64,000 nt of DNA from Amycolatopsis azurea DSM 43854 (GTDB lineage Bacteria > Actinomycetota > Actinomycetes > Mycobacteriales > Pseudonocardiaceae), in assembly GCF_001995215.1 (NCBI RefSeq), contig NZ_MUXN01000005.1:272941-336940 (forward strand). Direction: 5' to 3'. The position numbers were made by a program, and so were the translations under genes. Below are positions 60,529 to 64,000 of this stretch, one piece after another. Below the pieces are notes generated by a model. That model searched no databases. It saw only the letters and a list, made by a program, of their open reading frames with translations, and was not told the DNA's origin. How positions within the stretch are numbered: position 1 is the first letter of the stretch; the number at the start of each line of letters is the position of its first letter.

Positions 60529-61698
60529 GTGTTCGACCTCGCCGACCCGGCCTTCCTCGCGAATCCGTACCCGTCCTTCGCCGAACTCCGCGAGCGCGGC
60601 GAAGTCCATCGGCACGACGGCCTCGGCATCGCCGTGGCGGTGTCGCACGCGGCGTCGGCCGCCGTCCTGCGGCATCGCGGGCTCGGCCGGATCTGGCAGG
60701 ACGCGCTGCCGGTGGAGCGGTTCGCGTCGTTCAACCTGCTGCACCGCAACTCGCTGCTGGAGAACGAGCCGCCCGCCCACACCCGGCTGCGGCGGGTGAT
60801 CGCGGGCGCGTTCGGGCGCGGCCACGTCCAGCGGCTGCGGCCGATGGTCGCCGAACTCGCGGACGGCATGGTCGACGCGCTCGCCGCCGAGATCGCCGAG
60901 ACCGGTTCGGCCGATCTGCTGGCGCACCTCGCGCAGCCGCTGCCGGTCGCCGTCATCGCGGAGCTGCTGGGCGTCCCGGTCGAGAACGGGCCGAGCATGG
61001 TCACGTGGTCGAACCACATCGTCAAGATGTACGAATACGGGCTCGCCGAGGACAAGCGCGACGCCGCCGAAACCGCGGCCGCGGAGTTCGTCGAGTACCT
61101 GCGTGACGTCGCGAAGCAGCGCGCGGACTCCCCCGGCGAAGACATCGTCAGCGATCTTCTGCGCAGCGAACTCACCGAGGACGAACTGGTCGCGACCGCG
61201 GTCCTGCTGCTGATGGCCGGGCACGAAGCGACGGTGAACGTCATCGGGAACGGCGTCAACGCGCTGCTGACCCACCGGGACCAGTGGGAGCGGCTGGTGG
61301 CCTCCCCGGATCTGCTGGATCCGTGTGTCGAGGAGCTGATCCGCTTCGACTCGCCGCTCCAGCTCTTCGAGCGGACGGCGACCGCCGACGTCGAGATCGC
61401 CGGGTTCCGGGTGGCCGAGGGCGAGAAGATCGGCGCGCTCCTCGGTGCCGCCGCACGGGACCCGAAGGTGTTCGACCGGCCCGACACCCTCGACATCGGC
61501 CGCACGCCGAACGCGCACCTCGGCTTCGGCATGGGCATCCACTACTGCGTTGGCGCCCCGCTCGCGCGAGTGGAGATCGCGGCCGCGCTGACGTCGCTGG
61601 CCACGAAGCTGCCCGGGCTGGAGCTCGCGGAGACGCCGGAACGACGGCCGGAGTTCGTGATCCGGGGCCTGCGCTCGCTACCCGTCACCACGCGATAG
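60529..61698 (+). CDS. Cytochrome P450
   Basis: 389 residues from GTG 60529. I-helix 'LLLMAGHEATVN' (AGxxT), ExxR in 'CVEELIRFDSPLQLFER', heme loop 'FGMGIHYCVGAPLAR' with Cys340. Class I bacterial P450 that would need a separate ferredoxin and reductase, neither present here. Substrate unknown. Its stop lies in the 23-bp dispersed repeat. Confidence 0.92.
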   Translation: MFDLADPAFLANPYPSFAELRERGEVHRHDGLGIAVAVSHAASAAVLRHRGLGRIWQDALPVERFASFNLLHRNSLLENEPPAHTRLRRVIAGAFGRGHVQRLRPMVAELADGMVDALAAEIAETGSADLLAHLAQPLPVAVIAELLGVPVENGPSMVTWSNHIVKMYEYGLAEDKRDAAETAAAEFVEYLRDVAKQRADSPGEDIVSDLLRSELTEDELVATAVLLLMAGHEATVNVIGNGVNALLTHRDQWERLVASPDLLDPCVEELIRFDSPLQLFERTATADVEIAGFRVAEGEKIGALLGAAARDPKVFDRPDTLDIGRTPNAHLGFGMGIHYCVGAPLARVEIAAALTSLATKLPGLELAETPERRPEFVIRGLRSLPVTTR

Positions 61699-61714
61699 CA
61701 AAGGTCCCCTGCTC
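61692..61714 (+). repeat. Dispersed 23-bp repeat, copy B
   Basis: 22 of 23 bases equal to 15775-15797; it includes the TAG of the P450 gene (61696-61698). Confidence 0.7.
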
Positions 61715-61735
61715 TCTTTCCGCAGGTCGGCGGGC

Positions 61736-62161
61736 TTAGGGATACAGCGTGAAGTGGGAGACGTGCACCGGCTTGACGTGCTCGAAATGCCGACGGTCCA
61801 CCGTCGCCACCTCGACCGTTTTCCGTCTTTCCGCGGTGGCCACGACCGCCGCGTCCGCCAGGCCGAGAGGCCAATCCGCGTACTGCCGCATCAGCACGGC
61901 CATCCGCCGGAAATCGTCGTCCATGGGGTGGTAGATCGCGAACTGAGGCGACCGTATGAGTCCTTCGATGAACGCCGCCTCGGCTTCACCGCCGAGATAT
62001 TTCTCGATGTAGTGGCATACCTCGGTCAGCACCAGCGACGGCACCAGCAGATCACGCGTGGCCGCGGTCCCGAGCCAGGCGACCACCGCCTGGTGGTGAG
62101 CATCTTTCCGGCTGGCCATGGCTATGAGCGGGCCGGCGTCTACCACGATCGGACGCGCCAT
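61736..62161 (-). CDS. PIN-domain protein (VapC-like)
   Basis: 141 residues. Acidic PIN residues: Asp8 in 'IVVDAGPLIAMAS', Glu47 in 'LVLTEVCHYIEKY', Asp in 'GLADAAVVATAE' and 'TVDRRHF'. RNase toxin fold. The small upstream gene (62189-62491, 27-bp gap) takes the antitoxin position but is not a known antitoxin class. Confidence 0.83.
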   Translation of the reverse strand: MARPIVVDAGPLIAMASRKDAHHQAVVAWLGTAATRDLLVPSLVLTEVCHYIEKYLGGEAEAAFIEGLIRSPQFAIYHPMDDDFRRMAVLMRQYADWPLGLADAAVVATAERRKTVEVATVDRRHFEHVKPVHVSHFTLYP

Positions 62162-62188
62162 CGACTTTCGCTTGTTCTCGCCGTGAAC

Positions 62189-62491
62189 TCAGGCGACATC
62201 CTGGCCGCGCACCACGGCCTTCACGCTCTCGGACGCGTCAGCGGGAAGATCGAACATCCCCAAGAACGACGGCAACGAGTACGGCTCTGGCGTCTCGTCC
62301 GCGATCGGCTCAGGCCTGCGAATCCCGTGATTGGCAAGTCCCGCTTTGACTCCGGGTACGAATCGCCCCGTGACAGGCTGCCTTGCCTTCTTCGACCTCA
62401 CGGGGGACGGCTTGTACAGACCGCTCGCAGCAGACCTCACCCGACCGGTCACCCCGGCGGGTAAGTCGTACTTCTGCTGCTCGCTGCTCAT
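62189..62491 (-). CDS. Small protein, candidate antitoxin for the PIN gene
   Basis: 100 residues from ATG 62491 (GGAGG upstream). Basic first half, then 'SLPSFLGMFDLPADASESVK' and a polar tail. The C-terminal part resembles toxin-wrapping tails of VapB-like antitoxins, but no ribbon-helix-helix or AbrB motif is seen. Assignment rests mainly on position. Confidence 0.5.
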   Translation of the reverse strand: MSSEQQKYDLPAGVTGRVRSAASGLYKPSPVRSKKARQPVTGRFVPGVKAGLANHGIRRPEPIADETPEPYSLPSFLGMFDLPADASESVKAVVRGQDVA

Positions 62492-62566
62492 GCCTCCATG
62501 TTACAGACCGATCCACGTTCGGCAGAGTGCGTGGATCCGCATTCAACAGTTGGTGGAAAAGTTGCG

Positions 62567-63538
62567 TCAGCGCACGGAGGAAGCGGGGCGATCGCGGCGT
62601 TCCGGGTCCGGGGCGCCGTCCACCTTCAGCACGCGAAGCAGGCGAAGGCGCTTCTCGGCCACAGGCGCGAGCAGACCGGACATGCGCTTCACGAGCAGCG
62701 CCGTCACCACCGCCAGCCCGGCCGCGGCCAGATCGGTCAGCGCGACCAGTACGACGCCGTCGGCCAGCGCCTGGACGCCGTCACGGAACCGCCACACGAT
62801 GACGAGCGCGAGCAGCAGCCAGTTGACCGCCCAGACGCCCCACCAGGCCAGCACGAGCCGCGACGGCTTCGGCCGCGTTTCCCGGGTCCGGCGCAGGACG
62901 GCGTGTTCGAGTTCGGCGACGATCGGCAGCACCATGATCAGGTTCACCACCGGCACCAGCGTGAACACCAGCACGTGCCACAGCCGCCTCGGCGGCACCT
63001 CGCCGCAGGCGTCCGCGGCGGCGTGCCTGGCCACGAGCAGCCACCACACGGTGAGCCCGGAAGGCAGCAGCGAAAGGATCGTCGTGAGCAGGCCCGCGGT
63101 GATCACGAAGCTGTCGGACACCGAGACGACGGACGTCGAGAGCGCGGAGTCGCGGCTCTGCACGAGCAGGACGTAGCGCCAGATCTCCGCGGCCGACGCG
63201 ATGACGGCGAGGGCGGCGAAGGTCCACAGCACCGGCAGGAGACTGCGCGTGATGACCCGCAGCCGCTCCCCGGCGGTGACCTCGCCGGACGCGGTGCCGG
63301 GGACCGCGGTCGGGCGGCGCCAGACCAGGTTCGGGAAGCCCCAGCGCGGCGGGACCGGGTAGGACGGCGGACCGGAGTAGCGCTCGGCCACGGGTTTGCG
63401 CCGCAGCGGCATGGCGCCCGGAGGCGGCGAAGCGACCCAGCGGACGCGATAACGCGCCGCCTGGGGCCTCGGCTGCTGCATCGGCGCCGGACGCACCGGC
63501 GGCACCGGCGTTCTCGGCGGGTAGTGGCCTGGCTGCAC
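62567..63538 (-). CDS. DUF4328 membrane protein
   Basis: 323 residues from GTG 63538, immediately after the rhodanese stop. Pro/Arg-rich N-terminus, then about six transmembrane helices with 'TAGLLTTILSLLPSGLTVWW' and 'HVLVFTLVPVVNLIMVLPIV', which fit DUF4328. Function unknown. Confidence 0.78.
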   Translation of the reverse strand: MQPGHYPPRTPVPPVRPAPMQQPRPQAARYRVRWVASPPPGAMPLRRKPVAERYSGPPSYPVPPRWGFPNLVWRRPTAVPGTASGEVTAGERLRVITRSLLPVLWTFAALAVIASAAEIWRYVLLVQSRDSALSTSVVSVSDSFVITAGLLTTILSLLPSGLTVWWLLVARHAAADACGEVPPRRLWHVLVFTLVPVVNLIMVLPIVAELEHAVLRRTRETRPKPSRLVLAWWGVWAVNWLLLALVIVWRFRDGVQALADGVVLVALTDLAAAGLAVVTALLVKRMSGLLAPVAEKRLRLLRVLKVDGAPDPERRDRPASSVR

Positions 63539-63540
63539 GG

Positions 63541-63888
63541 TTACAGCACTTCGGGGTCGACGCCGGGATGGTCGCCGACCATCGGGCGCCCCTCCTGCTT
63601 CCAGGAGCCCATCCCCCCGGCGACGTTCACCGCGTCCCAGCCGCTCGCGTTGAGCCACGCGGCGGCGCGGGCGGACCGGCCGCCGCTGCGGCAGATCACG
63701 TAGACCGGCTGGTCGTCGGGCAGGTCGTCGAGTTCGCCGACGCGCGCGGGCAGTTCACCCATCGGGATGTGCTTGGCGCCCGGCGCGTGCCCGGCGGCCC
63801 ACTCGTCGTCCTCGCGGACGTCGAGCAGCGCGACACCGTCCTTGGGCAGATCACGGACGGCGACGGTCGGGATGTCAGCAGGGCTCAC
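63541..63888 (-). CDS. Rhodanese-like domain protein
   Basis: 115 residues; tandem GTG codons at 63891 and 63888 are both possible starts. Single rhodanese domain with 'VALLDVREDDEWAAGHAPGA' and the active-site Cys in 'VYVICRSGGRSARAAAWL'. It transfers sulfane sulfur or binds a partner protein. Probably co-transcribed with the DUF4328 gene. Confidence 0.9.
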   Translation of the reverse strand: MSPADIPTVAVRDLPKDGVALLDVREDDEWAAGHAPGAKHIPMGELPARVGELDDLPDDQPVYVICRSGGRSARAAAWLNASGWDAVNVAGGMGSWKQEGRPMVGDHPGVDPEVL

Positions 63889-63938
63889 CACCCTTCCATC
63901 CTCGCATCCCGACACGTCACGCGCGCGTGAAGAACGAC

Positions 63939-64000
63939 TCAGTGCTGAGTCGCCTTTTCGGCACCGGCGCCGGTGAGCGACCGGACCTCCATCTCGGCGT
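63939..64000 (-). CDS. C-terminal end of a gene running off the window
   Basis: A minus-strand frame enters from the right edge and ends in TGA at 63939-63941 ('AEMEVRSLTGAGAEKATQH'). Too short for assignment. Confidence 0.35.
   Translation of the reverse strand, partial: AEMEVRSLTGAGAEKATQH

Noticed and set aside
60255..61698. Ribosomal peptide natural-product cluster (His-rich peptide plus P450)
   Set aside because: No other biosynthetic, leader-peptidase or export gene nearby; kept only as an open question.

Overview
The window is chromosomal DNA from a high-GC actinomycete. Almost every gene uses G/C-ending codons and many start with GTG or TTG. Stop and start codons of consecutive genes often overlap (ATGA or GTGA). 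The families are typical of filamentous Actinobacteria: DUF3558 and DUF4232 lipoproteins, class F sortase, SigE-type sigma factor, F420-type PPOX oxidoreductase, fused CydDC and a DevR/DevS-like pair. The style of the intergenic palindromes and short tandem repeats makes me think of Pseudonocardiaceae, most likely Amycolatopsis. That assignment is an inference from memory and was not tested by any search. I see no rRNA, tRNA or CRISPR array.

Layout. 1-9.5 kb: the 3' end of a large AfsR/LuxR-type TPR regulator, small membrane proteins, a C45 peptidase/acyltransferase with an MFS exporter, a TetR regulator with two operator palindromes facing an L-2-hydroxyglutarate oxidase, a double-DUF3558 lipoprotein and serS. 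9.7-21.9 kb: an aminotransferase, a haloalkane dehalogenase, a DUF350 / YgiC-like ATP-grasp / YgiB-like module, a septum-formation protein with a small zincin, an MFS protein, a phosphoglycerate mutase-like protein coupled to pheA, a macro-domain protein and coaA. 21.9-31.5 kb: a 21-bp tandem repeat, a 56-residue membrane protein, a VapBC-type module, several uncharacterised large proteins, a NIT-domain sensor without a kinase, a MazG-like enzyme and a secreted M14 carboxypeptidase. 31.5-42.8 kb: a DevR-like response regulator, a secreted HAD phosphatase, a sortase with an Excalibur-domain surface protein, and a cytochrome bd block (cydA, a repeat-filled 423-bp gap, cydB, fused cydDC, then a DevS-like kinase overlapping cydDC by one base). 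42.8-52.6 kb: an S41 peptidase, a TMEM165/GDT1-type transporter, homogentisate dioxygenase with an IclR regulator and an unknown partner, a substrate-binding/VWA fusion with a coiled-coil membrane partner, and a DUF2470 protein behind an iron box.

52.6-53.8 kb is the most unusual part. A roughly 1.18-kb, visibly AT-richer segment is bounded by a perfect 26-bp direct repeat. The repeat contains the stop codons of the two convergent genes on either side, so both genes stay intact. This looks like a small site-specifically integrated element with no recombinase of its own. 53.8-64 kb: a PPOX protein, a CPBP protease, arginine deiminase, a ferritin preceded by a 22-bp inverted repeat whose arms resemble iron boxes, a SigE-type sigma factor with a membrane partner, DUF952 and DUF5926 proteins, a secreted His-rich peptide, a cytochrome P450, a second PIN-domain gene with a small upstream partner, a DUF4328 membrane protein and a rhodanese.

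Two regulatory themes run through the window. One is redox/oxygen: cytochrome bd, the DevR/DevS-like pair and a DevR-box-like palindrome upstream of cydA. The other is iron: IdeR-like boxes before the DUF2470 gene and before the ferritin gene. Several families of perfect or near-perfect palindromes are scattered between genes.
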